This document shows positions 1 to 11,442 of a stretch of 64,000 nucleotides of DNA, piece after piece. A program made the position numbers and the translations under genes. Position 1 is the stretch's first letter. Each line of letters opens with the position of its first letter. The notes under the pieces were generated by a model. That model was not told where the DNA came from. It searched no databases and was given only the letters and a program-made list of their open reading frames with translations. Source of the DNA: Henricia sp. BOLD:AAB3569 (Eukaryota > Echinodermata > Asteroidea > Spinulosida > Echinasteridae); the NCBI GenBank assembly GCA_037783545.1, contig JBBELK010000308.1, positions 2,108,001-2,172,000 of the forward strand, in the 5' to 3' direction.

Positions 1-3000
1 AGATGTAATCGAAAACGATGAGGCTAGCGTTGAGAGCAAGCGGTCCCAAGAGCCACGGCAGACCAGCCATGGGAGTAAAAACCAGCAGTGTTTTGGCTGT
101 AGTCCTGAAAAAGATGACACCATACAACTTGAGTCATACATACCCGACAAAAAAAAAATGTAACGGGTTATACTGAAACTGTATTGTAAGAAAAAATTTC
201 ATTAAATTATGTATTTCAGGGGTAAAATTACAGCAAACGAGGAAAATCAAACTTTGCCTTACCTGAATTTTGAGGCTTTCAGTTTAGTGATATCCCGATC
301 GATCAGGCGGCGTATTTCCCTCAAAACAACCACTAGCATGATGGTGTTTATCTGGACAAAGAGACAAAGAAATTGATGTTCATGACATTATATGGCTCAA
401 GGACATTCAGGGGATGCGAATGAAGATGTTAAAACGTTAAATGACTGATGACAACTACACCTAAATGTCAATTTCGCCTTTCTGCTGGAAACGGGGAAAA
501 AAAACATTGGAAAGTTTCTTTTGACTTACCGTCACGATTGCTACTGCCGGACCGACGAATGCCCAGATATAGCCGCCTTCCACAGAAATCCAGCAACTAA
601 CATATTGGAAATAAAAAAAATACTCAATATATTCAAAACCAAGACAACGCCGTCATATATTTTTTATTTCATTAAACATTTTAAATTGCAATATTCAAAC
701 AAAACTTGCCAACAAAAATCAACTTACTATTTTTCACTGGTAATTTTTCCAGCAGATATTCCATAAGAAACCCCAACATGGATAATAGGTATACCTGAAG
801 AAAATAAAGAGTTAGAAAACAATGTAGATCTACGTATTTTGTTATTTGTAGTCCGGTCGTTGCAGCATTGTAGTCTACAAAAACAACGTAAATAAATTAC
901 CAAATTAATGACGAAAGAATGTTTTGCATTTACAGATGACTTGGAATTCCTCAAAGGGCCATATTATGTAGCTTTTGAAAGAGAGCGTGCCAAAAAAACT
1001 ATATTTGGCCATGCCGTGTTGATGTAAAGATTTGCGTGTTTAAAAGTCCACATATTAATGCAGAATGGTGCAAGCCATAGTATGAATGCGAATGGTGCAA
1101 GCATTGCGTATCAACCAACAGTCTGGATGCTCTATGCCATTCTTTCCAACTGTGAACATGGTATAGGCCTATTGATTCTGTATTTCACACCTGCTGCCTG
1201 CACCCGGTCACGTTACATAGCAACAATCATTTAGTTTGGTCGTTTCGATACTTATATGTACGTGAATGTGAAAGGAAGTACACCCAGACGCACATGGAAT
1301 TAAACATGCAAAAGGCAGGCTAAGGCTGCCGAGGATCTTAATTCAACAGCAGTCTGATAGTTTGAAATTATGAGGCAAATAACATATACAAACCCCAACC
1401 GAGCAGAAAGTAGATTTTCAACTTTGACCCTGATGATGTCATCAGAACCCTGACGACGCTCACATACAGGTGGGTAACCTCGACTAACATCCAAGCGAAG
1501 GTGGCACTCATGAAGTAAAATAATGTCAACGCAATCACGGTGCACCACACCTGAAAAAGTTGAACTAAATGTCGAATAAAAACTATATAACCAGCACCAT
1601 ACAGGGTATTTTTTCCTTATACATTGAAATTACCTCCTGGAATCAACAGATCATCCAATTTTAAGATACTGCATTAAGTAATGCACAAAATTACGGCGTG
1701 AGCGGTCCCCGGTAAGCGCGACAACAGGGGCCGCTACGCGCGCGCGGGAATTGTTATCTTGTGCTCTTACTGAATGCAATTTTTGAAAAAAAATATATAT
1801 TTTTCTACAGAAAAGCAACATTTCTTGATTCCAGGAGGTAATTTCCTTCAAATCTTTGTTCAATGTATAGGAAAAAAAATACCCAATACAGCTACATATG
1901 TAGTATCATGTATTAGACCTTCACGTGGAAGCAATTTACAATCCTGAACCCTGATTCAATCATGTATACAAATTCCAAAACACTGACTGAGAATCGTACC
2001 AAAATACTTATGCAATGCAAGTCTCATGGTTTACATGTACAGTATATGTATTAGTTTAGTTTGAAATAAAACTCATTTGATGACAGACCTTGTTCTCAGT
2101 TCGGTCAACGCCAACAAGAAAGACTAGTTGAGAAATCCCGATCGCAAGGAGCAACTGTACGTGAAGAAACTTCTCCTCTTTAACGAGTCTAAAATCAACA
2201 GAAATATATGACACAATTTTTGTTAAGTCTGATTTGTTTTCTTATATACAGTGCCTTCCAGAAGAAATAGTCCCACTAATTATCAGAATGTTCTTTTCAT
2301 AGTCACGTGGTATGAAGTACAATATTAAAAAAATACCTGTGACATTATGGATTCCCCGAAGTCCCATATTTTATTCCTGAGTTAGATTTTTATCCGTTTG
2401 CAACATGAATCTTACACATGTAATACTTATTCAGTTTTTATACTTGGCAATAATGAAACCATGACATAATTGATCTTAATCGCTTTATATAATGTAATGT
2501 AATGTAATGTAATGTAATGTAATGTAATGGTTGACACTTGTATAGCGCACATGTCTACCCTAGGGTACTCCTGGCGCTGTTGCCATTAACATTATCGTTG
2601 CCATCAGGAAATCACCAGAACCATTTCGCTTCAACTATACCTGGCCAAGCAAGGCGCACATGCACAATCCTATCAGCAGTTAGATCGTGGCATTCCCCCT
2701 AATAGCTCCCAAATATCGCTTGGGTTGACGAGGCAATTGAGATTAAGTGTCTTGCCCACGGACACAAACACGTTGGCAAAAGTGAGGGTCGAACCAATAA
2801 CCCTTCGATCACGAGCACGGCTGTATTCTTTCTTTTAAAACAATGAACTTTATTTCTGAACTTATGATTGATAATAATGTAATAAAGAAATAAAAGTGTA
2901 GGCTATAGTTAGTTGTTTACAACAAATTATTTTGGACGGAACATACTTCAGTTCCAAATGCATAGTTCCGACCTGTCAATCAAGCCGAACCCGCCGACCA

Positions 3001-6000
3001 ATCACAACAGAGCTAGCAGACGGCGCCCACATAGGTCAAAGTGATGCAATCATCACACAATCACGCGATTTTCTGCCCATACAGTTTGTATGTTGTATGC
3101 GCCAGTGACCGGGTGAATTTTGGTTTCAATGTCGGGCGATTCGCTGTTCAAAGGTAGGAAAGCGCATTTTTATGAATATATATCATCCCTGCATTACTAG
3201 CCCTTCGCTCAGTGTGTGCTACGGTAACTGTCGACCCTAAAACATAAATACCTTTGAGTTTTCTCCAATTAATCTGTGCTTTCCATGCCGAGTCCCGTTG
3301 CTTTGTACGTTGTGTCGCCATTTGTTTGCGATGGCTTGTGAGCACATAGAAACAATATCTAAGGGGCAGGGTTAACTAGGCAATCTCGGAACTATGCATT
3401 GAAAGATGTATTGTATGTGGGAAACCTCACCTGAGATATATGTAGATGAGAATAGTTAGAAATGCGCAGACCACAGTTGTGATGCCTCCTACGAAGCTTA
3501 TAATATGCAGCGCCCTCTCGTGGCCTTTGTCGATCTTGTGAAATAAAACAGACATTTGCTTACATAGAACTCTTGGTGGCAGCACAGGGCATTTAGCATT
3601 GTCATTAACATGTATAATAATTGATATGCCTTTTGGAAAGCCCTCGTGAATTTAGGGTTATTTACATTGTTTGGTAAATGTGAGGCAATTTGGTGACCTG
3701 AGTGGAGTATACAAAAGCTGAGCGGACGTTATGCGTGTTGTTATAGCCAATGAGCACTAGGAATAATTTTCAAACAGGATAATCAGACCAATCGCTTCGC
3801 CTGCGGAGTTGTCGAATATAGTTCATTACCAATATAGGTACAGCACTGCATAAAACGTTAACAACGGCGGCCATGACGAGGGGCAGGTTTTCATACTTAA
3901 ATGATGTTACGATAGCTCCACAAAGTGCCTACTCGAGCATGACGCATGGTGACAATGTGACTGCCCCCTGTCATGGCCGCTCGTGCAAATGGTCCATTGT
4001 TTGTGCTCAACAAGAAAATTCGTTTATAAAAAATAATTGGAAAAATAAATTGTGAAAATGCTATCACGAACCTCAAAATCCACAACTTTCATGACGACTG
4101 TAAAGCTAGTAAGATGGTAACACTTGCAAATGATGTCTGACGCATTCTTGCCTGTGTGCGTTGTGCATCCACTGCTCTTCCAAGCATACCTGCCGGGATC
4201 ACTACATAAAAATGAATACTGTCAGAAACACTGATTAAATAAACTGACTGGGCTCACATCTAAACGAGGCTTTCCATTAGAGAGTTTATACACCTTAAAA
4301 CACACATTGGTTGAATTCAACCTATGTGGTTGGTAGATATGTGTCCAACCAATCTATTGGTTAAAATAACCAATCTTACATGTATATGGTTTCCTTTTTT
4401 TTAACCAATCCATATTGGTTAAACCAACATGGATTAGTTAAACCAACATGGATTAGTTGAAAAAAAAGGTTCCTAAATCCACAGACAGTATGGATTTAAC
4501 CTGTTTACAGGTGTGTACTCGAGGAAAAACCATGCGAACATATTAAATTCATTAAATTTGAAGTAATTTTAACTTACTGATTATGGAACTTGTGGAAACT
4601 ATACTTTTAAACTACACTTGGGACCAATAGTGTACGATCTACATTATCTAACTCACCCCGCCACATCATCAAGCCAAACGCATACTGGAATTGCATTCCT
4701 GACCTGAATTAAAACAAAAAACGTGTTATAGATTTGTTTCTTTTAATACCATGTGATTCAAATGTAGCTGCTTGTAATTTTCCAAATTTGCTCATATTTA
4801 AACTTTGCTCATTTTAAAAATTTGCAGATACATGTAATATCCAAATATTGCCTTTTAACAAAAGTTATTAATGAAGCTCAACCAACCTCTACCGGTGACT
4901 GGAATTCAACGATCGCAGGTTGCCAGAATTCCTGGGAGTTTGGCGGGTGTAGTGCCACGGCCACCAGAGGGAAAGGCGTTTGAAGCTGGCCGCAGTTGAA
5001 CTCGCTGCACCAAAAACAAATAACAAAACCTGATGGAAAACCTTGAAATGGGTTTTGGAACAAAGCTCAAATAAAGGATTACTAAAAACTATTTAAATCC
5101 AATTCCAAGTCAAAATCTGGTCGTTCGAATTTGCACCCAAGTCGACAGTCTGTACTTTTGAAAGTGTAATGGGTATTTGTTCTTGCACGCACAGCTCCGC
5201 TACTTAGCCAATAAAGGGTATCCCTTAAAAAGTATACCCATTTTTAAATTCTTATTACCGGAAAACTACTGAATATATATATTTTTAAAGACAAATATCT
5301 GTATAGGTTAGAACGTCTTCTTGGGTTCATTATGTTATTGCTATGGATATGAGAACAAATACGACACTTTTGAAAGGTATTGAAATCAGCACTGTGACAA
5401 GTACCATTGAATAGAATAGATGACAACTATTTCCACAGATATTTTTCTTTTTCTAGAATATTCAGTACTTTTGCCTTTAAGACCCATTTTTAAATTCTTA
5501 ATATGAATTTAAAAATAGGTATACATTTTAGCGACTCCCTGTATATGGTGATTCTGTGCAAGGAGGTCTGTATAACAGTGGTCAAACTTGCTTCAACGTA
5601 CCTACTGTTTGAACACAATTCTGATGGTAGTATATGTTTTAGCTCCTTCGAAATGATGATCAAAAGCGACCGACAGTAGTCAGAATCTGTCAGAGAGTTA
5701 CAAGAAGTGAAATTTTGCATTTAATTTATCTGTTCAACTTATAATAGTGCGAATTTGTATCTGACTCATCGTGTAAATTTATAATAGTGCAATCTTACGT
5801 AGCGTATGTATCTACCTTGCATAATACTCATGGCACTTTACAATATTTTTACCCTGATCATTGGGCACAACTCTCTTGGGAGTATGCAGCTCCGGCAGCC
5901 TGACACAAGCGCTCAAAGGCTAAAACCCTTGCAGGTACCTATTTACTACTGGATGGAGAAAGACAACTTATGGCAAAATACCTTGCTTATAGGCACACAC

Positions 6001-9000
6001 ACCGCGGCTGGGAATCGAACCCTCTGGTGTTTTAAAATTGATTTAAAGGTAGTATTATTTTATTTTTATATATATTTTTTAATTTTATTTTTTTACCAAT
6101 TATGGTAGACATACCATTGTCGTGCCGCACCACTGACGGCACAGAAACTTTCAGCTGCCAGTTGCTAGGGTCCGTTCGGGAGGTCTCGTAGTCCACGCAC
6201 CCACCCGAGCTTGGAAAAACAATTTCAACGTCTGTATGATTAAACAAAAAAATTGGTAAAAACATTTATGAAAAAAATGTACCCTTGACCATAGAAAGAA
6301 CCATTATCGAAAAGGCTGACACTGAACTGACTTTGGGATCCAACCACCAATGGTAACCTTCAATCATATGCTGAATTGTTGTGCAACAGCAGTTGACTAT
6401 TTACTTTTTTTCACAGGCGGCCATGACGGGAATATACCTACTCATGCATGACGCACAGTGACAATGTGGCTGCCTCCTACCATGACCACTCGTGCAAAGG
6501 GTCTAGTAGAATGTGTCTGCCAGGAGTAGCACTACTTTGCCTCAAACTGTCCCTGGACCACAAGTTCGCTTACATGCCAAATAATACATGTTGGCCTACT
6601 CTAGTAATAGTGGTATAACCAGTCTAAGCAAGGTATTGCTATTCCTGAAGCAAAATAGCGACCAGTTGTTTCACTAAAGGAGCTGTGTACTAATCCATTG
6701 TACATGTATAGAGATCATTGGTCAGACTTGCCTGTGCCACCAGCAAGTGGATGGTCGTCAACTCGAATCACATTAGACTCTTCCTCAGTCGTCAGAGAGA
6801 TTTGCAGCGCACTAGAGACAAGTGTTTCAAGGATGTCTGGCAGTGTGAATGTCGGAGGCTTAGTGGAGGCATTGGTCCCGTAGACGCAATTCAAGAGAGA
6901 TTCAACTTCTTGTTGCTCAAAGATTAGTTGAGTATTGGTACCGGTCTTTAAATAGAAACGTAAAAAGGTGAATTTCTTCAGAGAGTCAACGATATAAGAT
7001 ATCCAAAGATATACTTTACCTCATTGAGAGAATTAATGTAGGTCTATCTGACTGTTTGTGCACCAAATCCAAGTTCTGAATGAACTAGCTTGGGGAACGG
7101 GATTATTGCCCATTAGTTGGGTGTTTATCTCTACTTGTTCACTTCTGCCAGATCGATGTATTTCTTGGTTTTTCTTTGTGTTACCAAACATTCACACGGT
7201 ATAGGCCCTTAAAGGCAGAGGCTCGTCATTGCGCGCGTGAGGCCAAATTCGTGCCACGAAATACGCAGCTCCATAGCAAAGGCATGGAGCTGCGTATTTC
7301 GTGGCACGAAATTGGCCTCACGCACGCAGTGACGAGCCTGTGCCTTTAAAGGTAGCAATTTGGTGTCAAACGTTCGGCAAACCAAAACGCATCTGAAACT
7401 GTTCTTCAAAAAAACCTTTACTTTTTTTGTATGTGACTGCTTGTTAGAAACAAAATGGCGACATTTAAATTATAAAATGATGGGATGTTCTATAAGCGTA
7501 CCTTCTGCTACTGTATATTGTACAGTTTACTCACTTTTTTTAGGAAGAAGTCTAAAAGGTGGACTATCAGATCAGTGGATGCGTGTCCGGGTGTCGGCGG
7601 CGTGTTGGCCGGATCTAAATTTAAAAACATCAAAAGGTGTGTTGGGGACCACAGAGACGTGATCCTACATACCTACACTTGTGGGGTACCCAGGTACCCC
7701 ACAAGGAAAAAAGAACAAAGGGAACAATGGTGCCCCACAAGTCGGTCTTTGTCCACTTGGTACCTCACAAGGTAAAACTAGTGCTTTACCTATGGGATGA
7801 ATTTTGACAAAGGGAACAAAGGGGAGACAAAGGAAGGTGTGCGAGGGAACAAAAGAGACAACCCGGAAGTACCCCATAACTACCCATATGTGCAGATGTG
7901 TGCTTGAGAATGTTTTCTGAGTTTCGTCATATTGCGCATCCATATCCAACGTGTGTTTTCTATAAAGATCACAAACACGTAAGGCTATACACGATGATAA
8001 AAGTTATTAGTATTATCCATGTGCATTTGTTAGCACAGCCTAATTAGTTTCTTACCGTCTTTGCTTGCCGAAGTGTTCTGCATCAAGCAATCTTGTAGGT
8101 CTGGTATTGCAGACGTCATTACGATGTTAAACGTTGTCCGGGTTTCGTCCAGTGTTGTTGATTGGTCAGTAGTTGGTAACACTGTTGAGTGCATTAGCGT
8201 CGTTGACTTGAGCGTTGATGGTGCCATGGTAGTTGGTTCAACATAATTGATCTATCAAATTTTTATCAAAACAAAAGTCTTGATGTAAAATTACAACTGT
8301 GAACGTTTTAAACATAGACCATCAGTTAGGGATGGCAGAGTTACATGTATGTCTTAGTTATTTTGATAGTGTTGTTTTTTTTGCTTGTTAATTTCAATTA
8401 TTTTCTGATACATTTTGTGGTGTTTATGTTTCCTGTGTGTTGGCTTTTGATATATTTTCTCGTGAATCAATTATAAACAAATTTTGAAATGGGTTCATTA
8501 CCTGGTTTTAGTAAGCGGCGCCCTGGCCGATCGCCAAGATAAAACAAAATCTCCCCATTTATAGATTTGAAACATTGCCAAGTTATATTGTCCGTGGTTC
8601 TTGGGAAATTCTCTCTCTCTCCGAACGAATTCTTAAAGCATTTACTTTGTTTTAACGGGGGAAAAACATCATGCTTTGTATTTTAGACATCGGCAACCCT
8701 ATGAAAAAAACGCCGTTTTTATACGGCCGTTTTTGCGCCTTGCCTAGACGTGGCCAGGTCTGACTTCCCGTGTTTGGTCTGTGGTGCGCGGCGTGCGGCG
8801 CGCCTTCTGTACTGGTGACGTGTCAACTCTCTTTTCTCCTATCTCGGAAGAAGAACAAATATTAGACAGGCCACCGGTCCTAAGGGCTCGCTGTGCGCTG
8901 CGCGTTGCAGACTAAAAGCGGGAGGTCAGACTTGGGCAAGTCTACGACTTGCCGTGAGTTGAATTATTGGCGGACCGCCAATAATTCGAAATATTGACAG

Positions 9001-11442
9001 TTTGGTCTATTTTCGTTGATGTTTCATTTGAAGGCAAATAACTTTAATATTTCTAGAAAAAAATACCAGTTCAAAAACACTTATTATTTTTCGAGGGGCC
9101 ACACCCAAAACGCACGGACAATACATATTTAAGGGTGATAGGCGATTTTTTTTTTAAATGTGAGCGTGCGCGCTTCCAAAAAGATCTTAGAAAGGATGAT
9201 TTCTCGGCGTATTTTCATATTTAGTATTTTTTAAACTGACGGTTGGACAGTAGTTTGTCGGCGCTGTCTTCCCCGGAGTGGTGACTATAGGAGTTGGCGA
9301 ACTCGTCGTGACGGGAAGGCAAGGCGGCCCTTCGTTGACTTCGTGCTTTGATGACGCTGAAAATGCAAGGGAAAAATATACATAAAAATGTGGCACCATA
9401 GTCCAATTTGGTTACTGTGACGCTAACGATCCATACTAAATGTATGTATGAAGCTTTTCAACCCATACGAGGACGCCAATACTCACTCGTTGTGACAACA
9501 AATTCCACGGTGGCCGAGTAGATTTTGACCCCTTGACAGGTGACCCACGTGTAGGCCACCAGATCGAAGGGGTAGCCTTTCATTAGCTTGTTAAAATTCA
9601 ACTCCAGTGGGTTTCCATCTGTAACATCATCCACCGCGTCTAATGGTTGGCTCTTGCTGGTGAGCCCGCTCATCTCTACCGTGTAGCCGTCCAGATGGCC
9701 GGGCGGTCGAACCCAATTCACGGTGATTTCTCTTTCCCGGGCGGTAGTTTGCATGCACGGGATCTCGTTCGGGACTTTTGGGTAGAGGGAAAAAACAGTT
9801 TTAACCCTCAAATCTGCTCGAACGAGGCACCTGTAGGGCAGTTGCTTTGTTCCTTTGGGACATAATGGGTGCACATTGTGTGCTTTCTTCGTTGACCAAT
9901 TTAATTACGTCGGGCAAGGGCAAAACAAACCCTAATTAACATTCATTCTCCCCGGCGCAAGCTAAATCAATTACTAATTTAAATACGACAGCTAATCCAT
10001 AGACCAATTGCACCGGCGGCTATGACGGGGCCAGGATTTCGTATCTAAATGATGTGACAATATATCCACAAAGTGCATGACGCACGGTGACATTGTGACT
10101 GCTCCCTGTCATGGCTGCCCTTGTAAAGGGTTTATATATATTAACAGAATGTTTTGGTTGCGTGCAAGGAGTAAATTTAAATAAACCTACACGTGCAAAC
10201 ATGTACAAAAACAGCATCACTCTCTTTTGGCCCGTTAACCGTGAAAACAGCCGCCACGTACTCCGTCCCGCCCTCAAGCCCCGTAAACACGACTTCGTTT
10301 GTGTGTTCCTCGCCATCGATGTAGCGGTGTTCAGTAGAATACGCGCCTGCGGGAACGTCTAGCGTCACGTGGAAACCCGTGAAGTTGCCGGCAGGACTTG
10401 TCCATGTGATCATTAATGCGTTGGACTCGGGTCGGGCACTGACATTTAAAGGTGGGTCAGAATCTTGGGAAGAAAAAATTAGATTTATTAGCTGATCAAT
10501 AATATCCTTTAAAATAGCATAATTAATTGATACCAATTGCGAACTGGCTTGTTACATAATTGTGAATGGTCGCGTGCGTTGCACGACATTAAAGGGAATT
10601 TTGCCCTATAATTTATAAAACTCCTACCTGCATAGATCCATTTGCCTTCGCATATGAATGGAAGAGTTTCGTTACATGACACCAGTCCTACTTGGACGTC
10701 CCCAACGGATTGGCGAATCATAAAGTAGCACTGCTCGTCACATGGTGGAAACGGACCAATCGCGTAACGCGTACCTGTGTGTAGTCTACAAATGATTCAT
10801 AAGGAAATTGCATTGTCACGATTAATGTTAAATGTCGTGCTATATGGACAGCATTTTGTAAGCTTCCGTAAAGGGGAAATATTTGAGTATGTTGACTATA
10901 TAGCTTCAAGCCAAGTGTTCAAAACATATACTAAAGCGGGCCTCCTGTGCAATTTTTGCCACGAGTTTCCAACAATTAGGTACGATTTGGTGAGATTACC
11001 AGAGACTGTCTATAGACTCTATATACACAATCGTACCTAATCGTTTGAAATTCGTGGCAAAAATCGCACAGTGGGAGGCCCGCTTAAGACTGACAAACAA
11101 TTTTAAGTGTTTTCTAGGAAAATAGTTATCACTCCTACTTTTGGGGATTTCTGTCAAATCTGCACTACTGATACCTTAAAAGTAATTTTAAGAAAAAATA
11201 TGGTCATTTTCTTAATACTTGCAGTTGCAAAAATGGAAATATTGGGTTGAACAATAGGAATCTATTATTTTACCCCAGTGCATTGTACGTGTCGTATGTC
11301 TCGTTGTAGTTTTTAAAAACTGCCAGTTTTGCTCCATTGTAAATGGCACCGCATTCGTCCCCAGCCTGTGATAGCGATGTAACAGGGAGATCCGAGAAAT
11401 AACACGACCTTTTGACGGCAGTCCAGCCAAAAGGACAATCGC
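1..11442 (-). CDS. Adhesion G-protein-coupled receptor (CTLD-FN3-FN3-stalk-GAIN-GPS-7TM), partial
   Basis: Cell-surface receptor of the adhesion GPCR family, self-cleaved at a GPS and signalling through a seven-helix domain. Coding exons read on the minus strand: 11442-11274, 10774-10628, 10463-10191, 9774-9487, 9356-9241, 8251-8056, 6945-6732, 6231-6115, 5004-4887, 4703-4657, 4189-4072, 3534-3431, 2188-2089, 1550-1394, 794-728, 596-530, 351-263 and 104 to beyond base 1. Phases agree at nearly all joins. Three joins disagree: 11274/10774 (a 29-nt microexon at 11167-11139 would fix it), 8056/6945 and 6115/5004, where I probably miss an exon. The donor at 6731 is GC (ACAG|GCAAGT). Helix 7 and the C tail lie left of the window; the signal peptide and start are not found, though a phase-compatible exon may lie at 14100. 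Family assignment is firm from GPS and TM motifs; subfamily is not assigned. Confidence 0.9.
1606..1883. repeat. Inverted-repeat element in receptor intron
   Basis: The ends are inverted copies: GTATTTTTTCCTTATACATTG on the left and CAATGTATAGG plus an A-run and TAC on the right. An inner inverted pair carries TACCTCCTGGAATCA. The interior (GCACAAAATTACGGCG, GCGACAACAGG) recurs at 17620-17720, so this is a dispersed family. It is non-coding, probably a MITE, and sits between the TM2 and TM3 exons. Confidence 0.65.
2488..2825 (-). mobile_element. tRNA-derived SINE with (TAATG)n tail
   Basis: Read on the minus strand, the head contains a Pol III B box (GGTTCGACCC near 2785-2795) and the 3' end is a pentanucleotide tail of about eight TAATG units (2488-2529 on the plus strand). 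The body shares long blocks with a second copy at 21868-22680 (for example ATCACCAGAACCATTTC and CCTATCAGCAGTTAGAT). This copy is uninterrupted and serves as the empty-site reference for the insertion at 22103. Confidence 0.8.
3840..3990. mobile_element. TA-type MITE, GGCGGCCATGAC family (degenerate copy)
   Basis: The ends are inverted copies of GGCGGCCATGAC (left) and GTCATGGCCG (right); the interior has AAATGATGTTACGATAG and GCATGACGCA. It belongs to the family whose best copy is 57645-57784. The terminal few bases have decayed and no target duplication remains visible. Confidence 0.6.
4290..4510. repeat. Degenerate TTGGTT/AACCAA simple repeat
   Basis: The words TTGGTT and AACCAA alternate about a dozen times in both orientations (ATTGGTTAAACCAACATGG occurs with variants), giving many short hairpins. 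No coding or transposon structure is evident. It lies in the receptor intron between the two GPS exons. Confidence 0.5.
5815..6022 (-). mobile_element. tRNA-derived SINE, second family
   Basis: On the minus strand the right end reads GAGGGTTCGATTCCCAGCC, a perfect Pol III B box, followed by about 200 bp of unique body. It lies in a receptor intron immediately 3' of the GAIN exon at 6115. No clear flanking duplication was found. Confidence 0.6.
6415..6505. mobile_element. Decayed GGCGGCCATGAC-family MITE
   Basis: GGCGGCCATGACGGGA at the left, then CATGCATGACGCACAGTGACAATGTG and TACCATGACC at the right, match the 57645-57784 family with an internal deletion. Ends are worn. Confidence 0.5.
7209..7349. 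mobile_element. Hairpin MITE flanked by TTAA, copy 1
   Basis: A near-perfect palindrome: TTAAAGGCAGAGGCTCGTCA on the left and TGACGAGCCTGTGCCTTTAA on the right, meeting at GCTCCATAGCAAAGGCATGGAGC. TTAA at both ends suggests a piggyBac-type target site. Two more copies lie at 18081-18224 and 23777-23916. Confidence 0.8.
8056..9356 (-). other. Ser/Thr/Pro-rich stalk, two exons
   Basis: Exons 9356-9241 and 8251-8056 join in phase 0 and encode a linker rich in Thr, Ser and Pro (VTTSSPTPIVTTPGK; APSTLKSTTLMHSTVLPTTD). Such stretches are typically O-glycosylated spacers between the N-terminal modules and the GAIN domain. No folded domain is recognisable. The intron between them (8252-9240) holds a 27-bp near-perfect palindrome at about 8961-8988 and otherwise nothing I can name. 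Confidence 0.7.
8570..9180. other. No gene identified in this stretch
   Basis: Intron of the receptor gene. It contains a 27-bp palindrome (GAATTATTGGCGG / CCGCCAATAATTC around one central base, near 8961-8988) and GC-rich patches, but no open frame or known repeat that I can support. Confidence 0.5.
9487..10463 (-). other. Two fibronectin type III domains
   Basis: Exon 10463-10191 encodes one FN3 domain: it starts DPPLNVSARPESNALMITW, has the conserved Trp in strand B, then LEGGTEYVAAVFTV with the usual Tyr in strand F. Exon 9774-9487 encodes a second (ITVNWVRPPGHLDGYTVEM). Each is a single exon flanked by phase-1 introns, the usual arrangement for shuffled extracellular modules. The second domain is more divergent and has a Cys pair. 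These modules probably mediate adhesion or spacing; the ligand is unknown. Confidence 0.85.
10010..10135. mobile_element. GGCGGCCATGAC-family MITE, degenerate
   Basis: Starts TAGACCAATTGCACCGGCGG and ends GTCATGGCTGCCC, with AAATGATGTGACAAT inside. It matches the complete copy at 57645-57784 except for worn ends. It lies between the two FN3 exons. Confidence 0.65.
10628..11442 (-). other. C-type lectin-like domain
   Basis: Exon 11442-11274 starts DCPFGWTAVKRSCYF and continues to DECGAIYNGAKLAVF, the N-terminal half of a C-type lectin fold. Exon 10774-10628 ends VSCNETLPFICEGKW, the typical C-terminal half with its last disulphide cysteines. The central calcium/sugar-binding portion (WND-type motif) is not seen, so the domain may be short or non-sugar-binding. 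The two exons are out of phase with each other. A 29-nt microexon on the minus strand at 11167-11139, with CAG acceptor and GTAGGA donor, would restore phase and add about ten residues; this is inferred only. Confidence 0.8.
10932..11087. mobile_element. Hairpin MITE between lectin exons
   Basis: Inverted ends AAGCGGGCCTCC... and ...GGAGGCCCGCTTAA, with further inverted blocks (TTTTTGCCACGA / TCGTGGCAAAAA and TTAGGTACGATT / AATCGTACCTAA). TTAA is present at the right end and TAAA at the left, so a TTAA duplication with one change is likely. It occupies the intron between the two lectin exons. Confidence 0.7.

Larger units (their letters stand above)
1..3534 (-). other. Seven-helix region of the receptor, TM1 to TM6
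   Basis: Seven exons encode the helical domain. TM1 (3534-3431) reads ALHIISFVGGITTVVCAFLT. TM2 (2188-2089) ends FLVGVDRTENK, close to the family's FLVGIDRT signature. TM3 (1550-1394) has W-C-T then FAWMLVEVTHLYV, matching the family's TWMLVEGLQLY. The exon runs on to LLGWG, where TM4 begins; using the donor GTTTGT at 1393 keeps frame with the TM4 exon (794-728), which continues IPIIHVGVSYGIS. TM5 (596-530) begins YCWISVEGGYIWAFVGPA, the usual cysteine-tryptophan entry of loop 2. The next exon (351-263) is basic (REIRRLIDRD) and fits intracellular loop 3. The last exon (104-1) gives TM6, GLPWLLGPLALNASL. TM7 is outside the window. Confidence 0.93.
4072..6945 (-). other. GAIN domain and GPS autoproteolysis site
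   Basis: Exons 6945-6732 and 6231-6115 carry helical then beta-rich GAIN segments (for example ILETLVSSALQIS and WQLKVSVPSVV). Exons 5004-4887, 4703-4657 and 4189-4072 carry the GPS: PVCVWLDDVAGYAWKSSGC, then CKCYHLTSF. The two Trp and four Cys have GPS spacing, and cleavage in this family falls between Leu and Thr of HLT, so the receptor probably cleaves itself. One exon between 6115 and 5004 seems to be missing from my model because phase 1 meets phase 2. The GAIN exon 6945-6732 ends in a GC donor. Confidence 0.88.

Noticed and set aside
7660-7780. Repeated TTGTGGGGTACC words as an operator array
   Set aside because: Only three irregular copies in an intron; more likely a decayed simple repeat.
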